Assembly: GCA_964593585.1 (NCBI GenBank)
Contig: CAZQIZ010000015.1
Span: 5,791 to 69,790, forward strand
Length of the DNA stretch: 64,000 nucleotides
DNA from: JACQFV01 sp964593585
Lineage (GTDB): Bacteria; Zixibacteria; MSB-5A5; WJJR01
Direction of reading: 5' to 3'
Positions 16,582 through 25,243 of the stretch are shown here, in pieces. How positions within the stretch are numbered: position 1 is the stretch's first letter; every line of letters starts with the position of its first letter. The notes beneath the pieces are model-generated. The model saw nothing but the letters and a program-made list of their open reading frames with translations, was not told the origin of the DNA and ran no database searches. Made by a program: the position numbers and the translations under genes.

Positions 16582-17913
16582 ATGATTGATCGGATCGCGC
16601 GATACTTCGAATTCGCCGAACGCGGCGCGACGTGGCGCGAGGAGTTGGTTGGCGGACTGGTCACGTTTCTGACCATGGGCTACATCATCTTCGTGCAGCC
16701 GGCGGTGCTGGCGCAGGCGGGGATGGACTTTGGCGCGGTGCTTGCGGCGACCTGCACTTCGGCGGCGCTGGCGACCACGCTCATAGCAGTCTGGGCAAAG
16801 TACCCGATTGCCGCCGCGCCGGGCATGGGCGAGAATTTCTACTTCGTCTTCGGAGTGGTGATGGCCATGGGCATGGCCTGGCCGGAGGCGATGGCGGCGG
16901 TCTTCTACGCCGGGTTGATTTTCATTGTGCTCTCGCTCGGACCGATTCGCAAGGCGGTGCTGGATGCCATTCCCGACAGTCTGAAATCGGCCACCGGGAT
17001 CGGGGTTGGACTCTTTATCGCCTTCATCGGATTAGCCGATGCCGGGATTGTGGAACGCAATCCGGCCGCCTTTGTGCAGCTGGGCGATCTCGGCCAGCCG
17101 CCGGTCCTGCTGGCTCTGGCAGGGCTGCTCATTACGATCGTGCTCATGTCGCGCGGCGTCCGGGGGGCGATCTTCTGGGGGCTGCTGGCCACTGCGCTGG
17201 GCGGGATCGCCACGGGGCTGATTCATGTCGAGGGGATTGTCTCGACGCCGCCGTCGCTGGCGCCGACGTTTGCGCAGTTGGATTGGACACCGACACTGTC
17301 GGCGCATTTTTTCACCGCGCTGTTTGTCTTCCTGTTCATGGCGGTCTTCGACGCCACCGGCACGCTGGCGGCGGTCGGGCAGCGGGCGGGGTTCATCAAG
17401 AAAGACGGCGAGTTTCCACGGGTGACACGGGCCTTCGCCGCCGACGCGGTGGGCGGCACCGCCGGCGCGGTGTTCGGCACCACCACAGTCACCGCCTACA
17501 TCGAATCGGCCTCGGGGATCATGGCCGGAGCGAAGACGGGAGTCGCCGGGCTGGTGGTGGCGGCGTTGTTTCTTCTGTCACTTTTCTTTGCGCCGCTGGT
17601 CAAGGCGATCGCTGGCGGTGTGGCAACACCCGGCGGCGAGATCCTCAAGCCGATTACGGCGCCGGCGTTGATCGTAGTCGGCGCGATGATGGCGCAGTTG
17701 GCCAAGAATATCCGTTGGGATGACATCACCGAGGCGATTCCTGCCTTTCTGCTGGCCATCGGGATCCCGCTGACGTACTCCATCAACGACGGACTGTCCT
17801 TCGGCTTTGTCTCGTATCCGCTGGTGAAGCTGGCGGCGGGGCGCCGTCGCGAGGTGCATCCGGCCCTCTATGCCCTGGCGGCGCTGGTGGTCATCCGTTA
17901 CATCGTGGCATGA
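16582..17913 (+). CDS. NCS2 family (AzgA-like) nucleobase permease
   Basis: 443 residues from ATG 16582, chosen over an upstream in-frame codon at 16546 because CGGCGGGG precedes it and the family begins with a short amphipathic lead (IDRIARYFEFAERGATWREE). About 12-14 hydrophobic segments span the inner membrane. Conserved AzgA elements are present: GGLVTFLTMGYIIFVQPAVL, AAPGMGENFYF, AVFDATGTLAAVGQRAG and GTTTVTAYIESASGIMAGAK. These match adenine/guanine/hypoxanthine:proton symporters. The substrate is probably a purine; which one cannot be told. Confidence 0.94.
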   Translation: MIDRIARYFEFAERGATWREELVGGLVTFLTMGYIIFVQPAVLAQAGMDFGAVLAATCTSAALATTLIAVWAKYPIAAAPGMGENFYFVFGVVMAMGMAWPEAMAAVFYAGLIFIVLSLGPIRKAVLDAIPDSLKSATGIGVGLFIAFIGLADAGIVERNPAAFVQLGDLGQPPVLLALAGLLITIVLMSRGVRGAIFWGLLATALGGIATGLIHVEGIVSTPPSLAPTFAQLDWTPTLSAHFFTALFVFLFMAVFDATGTLAAVGQRAGFIKKDGEFPRVTRAFAADAVGGTAGAVFGTTTVTAYIESASGIMAGAKTGVAGLVVAALFLLSLFFAPLVKAIAGGVATPGGEILKPITAPALIVVGAMMAQLAKNIRWDDITEAIPAFLLAIGIPLTYSINDGLSFGFVSYPLVKLAAGRRREVHPALYALAALVVIRYIVA

Positions 17914-17972
17914 ACTCGCGCGCCGTCGCAGTGGACTTTGCCGAAGCAATTCTGTAGATTGCGCGCCGCTAC

Positions 17973-18047
17973 GGTGGGTGTAGCTCAGTTGGTTAGAGCA
18001 CCAGGTTGTGGCCCTGGTGGCCGTGGGTTCAAGTCCCATCACCCACC
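17973..18047 (+). tRNA. tRNA-His (GTG anticodon)
   Basis: Acceptor GTGGGTG/CACCCAC with an encoded G-1 (17973) facing C73 (18047), the hallmark of tRNA-His. Anticodon loop TTGTGGC (GTG) on stem CCAGG/CCTGG, T arm GTGGGTTCAAGTCCCAT. CCA is not encoded. The 240 bases after it hold nothing I can assign. Confidence 0.97.
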
Positions 18048-18287
18048 CTCATTTCAGATTCGGCTGTCGCAATAGACTCCAGCGCATCGCACCCGGGAAG
18101 TGGCGACAACGCCGAGATCGCATCGGCGTCCGTGAGGTGGCCGCACCCTCACATTGCATGGAAACATGCAATTCGCTGCCAGGCGGTGGATCGCGGCCAC
18201 CCTGCGGGCGCCGTCGTAAGCGTTACGACAACAATGAATTAGGTAGATATTCTCAAGCACAGGATCAGACGACGGCACCAAACTAAC

Positions 18288-18318
18288 TTTATCCCCATGA
18301 CCGCCGATTGCGTATAAT
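18288..18318 (+). promoter_or_regulatory. Candidate sigma-70 promoter of the metal-efflux island
   Basis: A perfect -10 hexamer TATAAT lies at 18313-18318, 8 bases before ATG 18327. The best -35 candidate, TTTATC at 18288-18293, is poor and 19 bases away, a spacing used by MerR-family activators. Transcription would begin about at the start codon, so the mRNA would be nearly leaderless unless ATG 18333 is used. Confidence 0.4.
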
Positions 18319-18326
18319 GGAGCACG

Positions 18327-18788
18327 ATGGGCATGACCGGTCATCGACAGATCATTGCATGGGCGTTGGCCGTGGTGTTTGCGGCCTCCACCGGTTCTCC
18401 CGGCCTGCTCCTGCACAATTGCCGCCAGTTCGGCACCAAGTCGACGCAGTTGTGCGCCTGCTGCATCGGTGATACCGCTCCGGAACGCGGCTGCTGTGCC
18501 AAATCGGAGGAGGTTGCGCCTCCCCATTGCTCCGCCGATTCACCGCAAGCGGACGCATCGGTCGCGTCGGGTTGTTGCTTTGTCAGCTACGAGCACCCGC
18601 TGTCCTTCCATGGACAAGCCAACAGCATATTCAAGATCGACCACTCACCGTCGAATGCCGGTTTGTTGCCGGCCATTGCGATTGTGCCGGCGATCGTCAC
18701 GGCGACTCCCTCGATTGATCGCGACGGTGTTGCCCGGCATTCCTCCGATCCGCCTCTCTTTCTCCTGACGCACTCATTCCGTTGTTAA
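18327..18788 (+). CDS. Small Cys-rich exported protein, first gene of metal-efflux island
   Basis: 153 residues, not assigned to a named family. An N-terminal signal (IIAWALAVVFAASTGSPG) is followed by HNC, a cluster of cysteines (LCACC, GCCAK, PPHC, ASGCCF) and a hydrophobic segment around LLPAIAIVPAIVTA before a C-terminal SFRC. Many CusCBA-type loci in FCB bacteria begin with a small exported Cys-rich protein (HYC_CC_PP type), which it resembles in size, position and Cys pattern only. It probably binds metal or forms disulfides in the periplasm. ATG 18333 is an alternative start. The TolC-like gene starts 104 bases downstream on the same strand. Confidence 0.65.
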   Translation: MGMTGHRQIIAWALAVVFAASTGSPGLLLHNCRQFGTKSTQLCACCIGDTAPERGCCAKSEEVAPPHCSADSPQADASVASGCCFVSYEHPLSFHGQANSIFKIDHSPSNAGLLPAIAIVPAIVTATPSIDRDGVARHSSDPPLFLLTHSFRC

Positions 18789-18892
18789 GCAAACGGCACG
18801 ATTGACCGCCGCCGGCTCATCCGGGCCGGCGTCTTATGCCGTTTGGCGCGCGCCCGCTGCGGGCGTGTTACGAAACACGGGATGGGTGACTG

Positions 18893-20218
18893 ATGAAGAA
18901 CATTGGCATTTGGATGGCCGCCGTGCTGGCCATGGTGGCGCCATCGGGATTGCAGGCGCAATCTCCCCCCACTGACACGTTGTCGCTCGATCAGGTTGTC
19001 CGCGAGGTGCTCCGTCACAATGACGGCCTCAAGGCGGCCGCCTTCATGGAAGAGGCGGCGCGCCGTCAGGTCGGACCGGCCGGGGCTTGGGATGACCCGA
19101 TGCTCATGCTGGGCATCGAAAACCTGCCGCCGTCGTTTCGCTTCGACGAGGAAATGATGACGATGAAGGCGGTCGGCCTGTCGCAGCGCATCCCCTACGC
19201 CGGGGAAAGGGGTCTGCAGGCCAAAGCACAACGCGCCGAGGCCGAGGCGACCGGCGAGGACCGTCGGCAAAAGACGCTCGACCTGGTGGCCGCCGCCAAG
19301 ACGGCCTATGCCGAACTCTACTACCATCAGCGACTGATCGACGATCTGGAACGTCAGCGCGAACTGGCCGAGCAGATCGCCACCAGCGTGCGCTCGCGGC
19401 TGGAGGCCAACCTGGCCGGGCAGGATGAGTTGAACGCGGCTCTGGCCACGATGTGGCGTCTGGAGGCGGAGATCCTGACCCATCACAACGACGCCCACAC
19501 GGCGCACCATCGTCTGGACGCATTGCGCGGGGTGGTCTCGCCTGCCGACATGCCGGCGGTGGTCCCGCCGGCCTGGAGTGCGCTGCCCGACACCTTCCAG
19601 GTCTGGCTGGATTCGGCGCGTGCCCATTACGCCCCGTTGCGCGCGCTGGCGCGACGCGCCGAGCGGTATCGCTTGAGCGCCCGCGCTTCGCGCCGCATGA
19701 GCTGGCCCATGCTGGAGTTGTCGGCGGAATATGGCATCCGTGACGATCTGCGTCTGCCGGGCGGCGAGAGGATGGCCCAGGACGATATGTGGAGTTTCGG
19801 CGCGACTTTCTCGCTGCCGGTCTTCCGCGGCCGCAAGGAGCGCCAGATGGCGCTGTCGATGACCGCAATGCAGCAGCAGATGGAGGCGGAGGCGGCGCAA
19901 TTGGCCAAGGATGTCGACGCCGAATTGCGCGCGCTGCACATGCGCGCCGAGCACTTCCAGGAGGCGGGAACGCTCTACCGTGAACGGATCATCCCCGCCG
20001 ATGAGGATGCGTTCCGTACGGCGCTGGCCGGTTACGCCGCCGGACGCACCTCGCTGCCGGACCTGCTCAACTATGCCGCGGCGATCTTCGCCGACCGGCG
20101 TGTGCTCACCGAATTGGAGTTGGCGTACGCAACGGCGTTAATCGAGGCGGAACGTTACACCGCCGATCCCGGCCGCTATGTCTCGCTGGCCGACAACGGA
20201 AACGAGGAAACACGATGA
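18893..20218 (+). CDS. TolC-family outer-membrane factor (CusC/CzcC-like)
   Basis: 441 residues. Outer-membrane exit duct of a tripartite heavy-metal exporter. A signal peptide (ends LQAQ) precedes two outer-membrane-efflux-protein repeats, around 25-230 (LSLDQVVREVLRHNDGLKAA) and 240-425 (FGATFSLPVFRGRKERQMAL). Long helical segments rich in Ala, Glu and Arg form the coiled-coil barrel. The block WDDPMLMLGIENLP is typical of the CusC/CzcC branch. Its stop overlaps the adaptor start by 4 bases (ATGA), showing translational coupling. Confidence 0.93.
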   Translation: MKNIGIWMAAVLAMVAPSGLQAQSPPTDTLSLDQVVREVLRHNDGLKAAAFMEEAARRQVGPAGAWDDPMLMLGIENLPPSFRFDEEMMTMKAVGLSQRIPYAGERGLQAKAQRAEAEATGEDRRQKTLDLVAAAKTAYAELYYHQRLIDDLERQRELAEQIATSVRSRLEANLAGQDELNAALATMWRLEAEILTHHNDAHTAHHRLDALRGVVSPADMPAVVPPAWSALPDTFQVWLDSARAHYAPLRALARRAERYRLSARASRRMSWPMLELSAEYGIRDDLRLPGGERMAQDDMWSFGATFSLPVFRGRKERQMALSMTAMQQQMEAEAAQLAKDVDAELRALHMRAEHFQEAGTLYRERIIPADEDAFRTALAGYAAGRTSLPDLLNYAAAIFADRRVLTELELAYATALIEAERYTADPGRYVSLADNGNEETR

Positions 20219-21717
20219 ACCCCCATGACGATCTCGAGCTGGAACCGATGCCGGAGGGTGTCGAGGAGGCGCCGCCGCTGACCCGCACGATGGCGGTGGT
20301 CCGCTGGATTCTCTTCGGCGGGATGTGCCTGTTTGCCGCGGTGATGGTGCTGGGATACTTCGGCGTCACGCCCTGGGCCTCCGACGGCGCCGGCACGCAG
20401 CAATACCACTGCCCGATGCACCCCACCTACATCAGCAATCAACCCGGCGACTGCCCGATCTGTGGCATGAGTCTGGTGCCGATCAGCGGCGCCGCGGGCG
20501 CCTCGGACGACATGTCCATGGACGGCGACGACGCCTGGATGCGCGAGACGAAAGCGCATCATGGACAGTATGGTTGCCCGATGGACCCGGAGGTGGTCTC
20601 CGACACGGCGGGGCGATGCCCGGTCTGCCGCATGTTCCTGGTTCAGGTGGATACCACCAAACTGGCGGCGGCAGCGGCCAAGGAATCGGATGTGCCCGGG
20701 CTGGTGCCGGTGATGCTGGCGCCGCAACGGCTGCAACTGATCGGCCTGAAAACCGCGCCGACGTCACGTCGGGTAATCAGCGACGGGGTCCGTTTGGCGG
20801 GGTACGTCACGCCGGACGAGACCACGCTCGCCGAGGTGCAGCTGCGGACCTCGGGGTGGGTGCAGGAATTGTACGTCAATGAGACCGGACAGCGCGTTGA
20901 GAAGGGCGCGCCGCTGCTTTCGATCTACAGCCCCGAACTGTATCAGGCCTGGCAGGATTATCAGGTGGCGCGTCGCGCCGAGCAAATCACCTCCGACACG
21001 CTGATGAAGGCGATCAAGCGCGAGGTGACCGAGGCGGCCGAGCGGCGGCTGCGGTTTCTCGGCTTAAGCGAACTGGAAATCGGCCAGGGCGCCACAAACG
21101 GATCGTTGCTGGTGCTGCGCAGTCCGTTCACCGGCCATGTCCTCGACAAACCGGTGCAGGCCGGGCAGTATGTCGGTCCCGGGCAGACGCTGCTGGCCAT
21201 CGCCGATCTGCGGCGGGTCTGGATCATCGCCGAGGCGTATGAGCGCGACCTTGGCCGCGTCCGCACGGGCGACTCGGCCCAGGTGACCTTCAACGGCGAG
21301 TCGTTTGCCGGGACGGTGTCGTTTGTGTACCCGACGCTGTCGCCGGAGACACGCACGGTGCGTGTGCGAATCGAAGTCGCCAACCCCGGGCTGCGGCTGC
21401 GTCCGGGGATGTACGCCGATGTGCGGATTGCCGGCGGCGGCGAACCGGCGCTGGCCGTGCCCGCGGATGCGCTGCTCGACGGCGGGCAGACGCAGTATGT
21501 CTTTGTCGTGCACGAAGGCACGCATTTTGTGCCCCGTCGGGTCACGGTCGGGCGGCGCGGCGACGATTTCATCGAGATTCGCCAGGGACTGTCCGACGGG
21601 GACATCGTGGTCACCAGCGCCAACTTCCTGATCGACTCGGAGTCGCGTCTGCAGGCGGCGATCTCCGGCATGGGGACAGTCGATTCGGCCACCGCGCCAC
21701 CGGCGCACCAGCATTAG
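20215..21717 (+). CDS. RND efflux periplasmic adaptor (CusB-like) with two N-terminal heavy-metal-binding modules
   Basis: 500 residues. Membrane fusion protein that links the CusA-like pump to the TolC-like duct. One transmembrane anchor lies at about 28-50. Two heavy-metal-binding (HMBD, PF19335-type) modules follow: YHCPMHP...CPICGMSLVPI at 64-90 and YGCPMDP...CPVCRMFLVQV at 119-145. The second has Arg in place of the usual Gly before Met and Asp in place of His in the CPMHP block. Between them is a Met/Asp-rich linker (DDMSMDGDDAWM). The rest has lipoyl/barrel-sandwich (GWVQELYVNETGQRVEKGAP), hairpin and beta-barrel domains. The modules suggest periplasmic capture of Cu(I) or a related soft metal, as in CusB loci. 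Confidence 0.93.
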   Translation: MNPHDDLELEPMPEGVEEAPPLTRTMAVVRWILFGGMCLFAAVMVLGYFGVTPWASDGAGTQQYHCPMHPTYISNQPGDCPICGMSLVPISGAAGASDDMSMDGDDAWMRETKAHHGQYGCPMDPEVVSDTAGRCPVCRMFLVQVDTTKLAAAAAKESDVPGLVPVMLAPQRLQLIGLKTAPTSRRVISDGVRLAGYVTPDETTLAEVQLRTSGWVQELYVNETGQRVEKGAPLLSIYSPELYQAWQDYQVARRAEQITSDTLMKAIKREVTEAAERRLRFLGLSELEIGQGATNGSLLVLRSPFTGHVLDKPVQAGQYVGPGQTLLAIADLRRVWIIAEAYERDLGRVRTGDSAQVTFNGESFAGTVSFVYPTLSPETRTVRVRIEVANPGLRLRPGMYADVRIAGGGEPALAVPADALLDGGQTQYVFVVHEGTHFVPRRVTVGRRGDDFIEIRQGLSDGDIVVTSANFLIDSESRLQAAISGMGTVDSATAPPAHQH

Positions 21718-21735
21718 CAGAAAGGACTGACCATC

Positions 21736-24700
21736 ATGGTCCGCTCGCTGATTGAATTCTGTGCGCGCAACAAGACGGTGGTGATCATTGCCACGATCTT
21801 CGCCTGTCTGGGCGCGTGGTATTCGCTGCACAACATTCCCCTCGACGCCATCCCCGACCTGTCGGATGTGCAGGTCATCTTGTGGACCGAGTGGATGGGA
21901 CGCAGCCCCGATCTGGTCGAAGACCAGGTGACTTATCCGATTGTGACCTCGCTTCTGGCGGCTCCCAAAGTGACCGCGGTCCGCGGGTACTCGATGTTCG
22001 GGATGTCGTTTGTCTATGTTCTCTTCGAGGACGGCACCGACATCTACTGGGCGCGCAGCCGGGTGTTGGAGTACCTCAAGCAGATCGAAGGGTCCCTCCC
22101 GGAGGGGGTCTCGCCGCAGATCGGCCCCGACGCCAGTTCGGTCGGTTGGGTGTTCCAGTATGCGCTGGTCGACACCAGCGGGCGCCACGATCTGGCGGAG
22201 ATGCGGACCTTCCAGGACTTCACGCTCAAGTACGCGCTGTCGACGGTGCCCGGGGTAGCCGAGGTCGCCTCGATCGGCGGCTATCAGAAACAGTACCAGG
22301 TCGAAGTCGACCCCGATCGCTTGCGCGCCTACAATCTCACCATCGGCGATGTCGCGCGCGCCATCCGCGCCAGCAACAACGATGTCGGCGGCCGTGTGGT
22401 CGAGATGTCAGGGCGCGAGTATTACATCCGCGGACTGGGCTACATCGAGGACCTCGAGGCGCTGCGCCAGGTCGGACTGGGAGTCTCCCCGACCGGCACG
22501 CCGATCCGGGTGGCCGATGTGGCGCGGGTGACCTACGGGCCGGACATCCGGCGCGGGGTCGGCGACTTCGACGGCATCGGCGAAGCGGTCGGCGGGATTG
22601 TGGTGATGCGCTATGGCGAAAACGCGCTCGATGTCATCGCCCGTATCAAGGCCAAGATCGCCGAAATGGCCCCGTCGTTTCCGCCCGGCGTCGAGCTGAA
22701 GGCCGTCTATGATCGCAGCGGCCTGATCAACCGCTCGATCCAGACGCTGAAGACCACGCTGATCGAGGAAGGCATCGCGGTCGCGGTCGTCATCATCGTC
22801 TTCCTGCTGCACTTCGGCAGTTCGCTGGTGCCGATCATCACGATTCCGATCGTGGTGGGGCTGGCGTTCATCCCGATGTATCTGTTGGGCATCGGCTCGA
22901 ACATCATGAGTCTGGCGGGGATCGCGATCGCCATCGGCGACCTGGTCGACGGCAGCATCGTGATGGTGGAAAACGCCCACAAGAAACTCGAGCGCGCCAC
23001 CGCGCGCACCGACCGTCGACGCGTCCTCATCGAAGCGGCCAAGGAGGTCGGGCCGTCGGTGTTCTACGCGCTTCTGATCATCACCGTGGCCTTCCTGCCG
23101 ATCTTCGCGCTCACCGGCCAGGCGGGGCGGCTGTTTCACCCGCTGGCGTTCACGAAGACCTTCGTCATGTTCTTCGGGGCGTTGATCGCCATCACACTGG
23201 TGCCGGCGCTGATAGTGTTGTTTGTGCGCGGGCGGATTCATCATGAGCGCGAGCATCCGGTCTCTCGGTTTCTGATCCGTCTCTACAAGCCGTTTGTCTA
23301 CGTCGCGCTGCGCAATCCGAAGACGACCATCGCCATCGGCGTGGCGGCGATCATCTCGGCCGTCCCGATGATCCCGCAGATCGGCTCGGAGTTCATGCCG
23401 CCGCTCAACGAGGGCGACATCCTCTACATGCCAACCACCTTCCCGAACATCTCGGTGGAGGAGGCGAAGAATTACATGCAGTTCCAGGACCGGGTGATCC
23501 GGTCGTTTCCCGAGGTGGTCTCTGTTTACGGCAAGGCGGGGCGCGCTGAGACCCCGACCGACCCGGCGCCGCTGTCGATGCTGGAAACCGTGGTGCAGTT
23601 GAAGCCGCGCGAGGAGTGGCGCACAATCGAGGTCGAACGCTGGTACTCGCGTTCGGCGCCGGAGTTCATCAAGCCGGCGCTGCGGCTCATCTGGCCGGAG
23701 ACACGCACCATCACCTGGGAGGAGCTGGTCGCCGAGTTCGACAAGGCGATGAACATGCCGGGATGGACCAACGCCTGGACGATGCCGATCAAAACCCGCA
23801 TCGATATGCTCTCCACCGGCATTCGCACGCCGATCGGGGTGAAGATCTTCGGCGATGACCTGGCCGAAATCGAGCGCATCGGACAGGAACTGGAGCAGAC
23901 CCTCTCCCCCATCCCGGCGACGCGCAGCGTCTTTTCCGAGCGCAACACGGGCGGATACTTTGTCGACATCGTGCCCGACCGTACGGCGGTCGCACGTTAT
24001 GGCCTCACCATGCGCGATGTGCAGGATGTGATCGAGGCGGCGATCGGCGGCATGCCGATCGAGGTGACGGTCGAGGGACGGGCGCGGTTTTCGGTGAATG
24101 TGCGCTATCCGCGCGACCTGAGGCAGAATGTCGAGCGGCTCAAGGAGGTGCTGGTGCCATTGCCGACGGCGACAGGCGCGCGGGCGTCGGGGATGGACGG
24201 GATGAGCGCGGTTCCCGAAGCGGAACCGCCACTTCTGGCGTCGCTGGACCTTGAAGGAATCTACAACCCGTGGGCGAAACCGTCGTTGCAGATGGGCGGC
24301 ATGAGCGGCGGAGGCTCTTCGTCCGGAAGCGGCGCGTCCGGGCCCGCCAACATGAGCATGCCCACACCGGGATCCTGGACACCGTCCGCCTCCCCTGCGC
24401 CGAGCGGCGCCGGGTACCGGTTCGAACTGCCGGCGGGACGCGCGCACATTCCCCTCGGTCAGATCGCCGATGTTCGGATCGCGGCCGGACCGCCGATGAT
24501 CAAAAACGAGGCGGGCATGCTGGTCGGGTATGTCTTTGTCGACATCGATCAGAGTCAACGCGACATCGGCGGGTATGTGCAGGACGCCAAAAAGGCGGTC
24601 GCGGAAAAGGTCACGATTCCCGCCGGGTACTACCTCAAGTGGACCGGGCAGTATGAACTGCTCGAGGCGATGGCGCGGCGCATGCAGATTGTCGTGCCGG

Positions 24701-25212
24701 TCACACTGCTTTTGATCATCATCCTGCTCTACCTGAACTTCCGCAACTTCACCGAAACATTGATCGTGCTCGCGTCGGTGCCGTTTGCGTTGGTCGGGTC
24801 GATCTTGCTTATGTACGCGCTCGACTACAACTTTTCGACCGCCACCTGGGTGGGGATCATCGCGCTGGTGGGGATTGCGACCGAGACGGGGATTGTGATG
24901 ATCCTCTACCTCGATCAGGCGTACGAGCGCCGCAAGGCGGCGGGGAAAATCCGCGACCTCAACGACATCATCTGGGCGCACATGGAAGGCACGGTGATGC
25001 GGGTGCGTCCCAAACTGATGACGGTGATGGTCAACATCATCGGACTGGCGCCGGTGCTTTGGGCGACCGGGACCGGCTCGGATGTGATGCGCCGAATCGC
25101 CGCGCCGCTGGTCGGCGGGCTGATCACGTCGACGTTCCTGACGCTGGAGGTGATTCCTGTGGTATACACCTACTGGCGGCTCTGGCAGATCAAACACGAA
25201 AACAGCAAATAG
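21736..25212 (+). CDS. Heavy-metal efflux RND transporter (CusA/CzcA family)
   Basis: 1158 residues, about 100 more than typical CusA. Proton-driven inner-membrane pump of a tripartite exporter. Family marks: N-terminal IPLDAIPDLSDVQVI, the transmembrane acidic motif AIGDLVDGSIVMVENAHKKL, and TMPIKTRIDMLSTGIRTPIG, which contains the Met-rich segment used by CusA for Cu(I). The extra length is a Gly/Ser/Pro/Met-rich insertion at about residues 815-895 (24181-24423) within the periplasmic domain. Two blocks of transmembrane helices are intact (about 340-540 and 985-1150). Placement after CusC- and CusB-like genes and the Met residues favour Cu(I)/Ag(I), but Zn/Co/Cd export cannot be excluded. 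Confidence 0.95.
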   Translation: MVRSLIEFCARNKTVVIIATIFACLGAWYSLHNIPLDAIPDLSDVQVILWTEWMGRSPDLVEDQVTYPIVTSLLAAPKVTAVRGYSMFGMSFVYVLFEDGTDIYWARSRVLEYLKQIEGSLPEGVSPQIGPDASSVGWVFQYALVDTSGRHDLAEMRTFQDFTLKYALSTVPGVAEVASIGGYQKQYQVEVDPDRLRAYNLTIGDVARAIRASNNDVGGRVVEMSGREYYIRGLGYIEDLEALRQVGLGVSPTGTPIRVADVARVTYGPDIRRGVGDFDGIGEAVGGIVVMRYGENALDVIARIKAKIAEMAPSFPPGVELKAVYDRSGLINRSIQTLKTTLIEEGIAVAVVIIVFLLHFGSSLVPIITIPIVVGLAFIPMYLLGIGSNIMSLAGIAIAIGDLVDGSIVMVENAHKKLERATARTDRRRVLIEAAKEVGPSVFYALLIITVAFLPIFALTGQAGRLFHPLAFTKTFVMFFGALIAITLVPALIVLFVRGRIHHEREHPVSRFLIRLYKPFVYVALRNPKTTIAIGVAAIISAVPMIPQIGSEFMPPLNEGDILYMPTTFPNISVEEAKNYMQFQDRVIRSFPEVVSVYGKAGRAETPTDPAPLSMLETVVQLKPREEWRTIEVERWYSRSAPEFIKPALRLIWPETRTITWEELVAEFDKAMNMPGWTNAWTMPIKTRIDMLSTGIRTPIGVKIFGDDLAEIERIGQELEQTLSPIPATRSVFSERNTGGYFVDIVPDRTAVARYGLTMRDVQDVIEAAIGGMPIEVTVEGRARFSVNVRYPRDLRQNVERLKEVLVPLPTATGARASGMDGMSAVPEAEPPLLASLDLEGIYNPWAKPSLQMGGMSGGGSSSGSGASGPANMSMPTPGSWTPSASPAPSGAGYRFELPAGRAHIPLGQIADVRIAAGPPMIKNEAGMLVGYVFVDIDQSQRDIGGYVQDAKKAVAEKVTIPAGYYLKWTGQYELLEAMARRMQIVVPVTLLLIIILLYLNFRNFTETLIVLASVPFALVGSILLMYALDYNFSTATWVGIIALVGIATETGIVMILYLDQAYERRKAAGKIRDLNDIIWAHMEGTVMRVRPKLMTVMVNIIGLAPVLWATGTGSDVMRRIAAPLVGGLITSTFLTLEVIPVVYTYWRLWQIKHENSK

Positions 25213-25243
25213 GGCCTGTCGGCCCATCGGAGAGGAGCAAGAA

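Noticed and set aside
18008..18286. Open frame of 92 codons starting inside tRNA-His
   Set aside because: Begins within the tRNA gene, has no ribosome site and no recognisable feature.
25212..25226. GGGCC-TGTC-GGCCC palindrome after the CusA-like stop as a fourth GGACC-type repeat
   Set aside because: It lacks the GGACC/GGTCC core and is only 5 bp; it may be unrelated.
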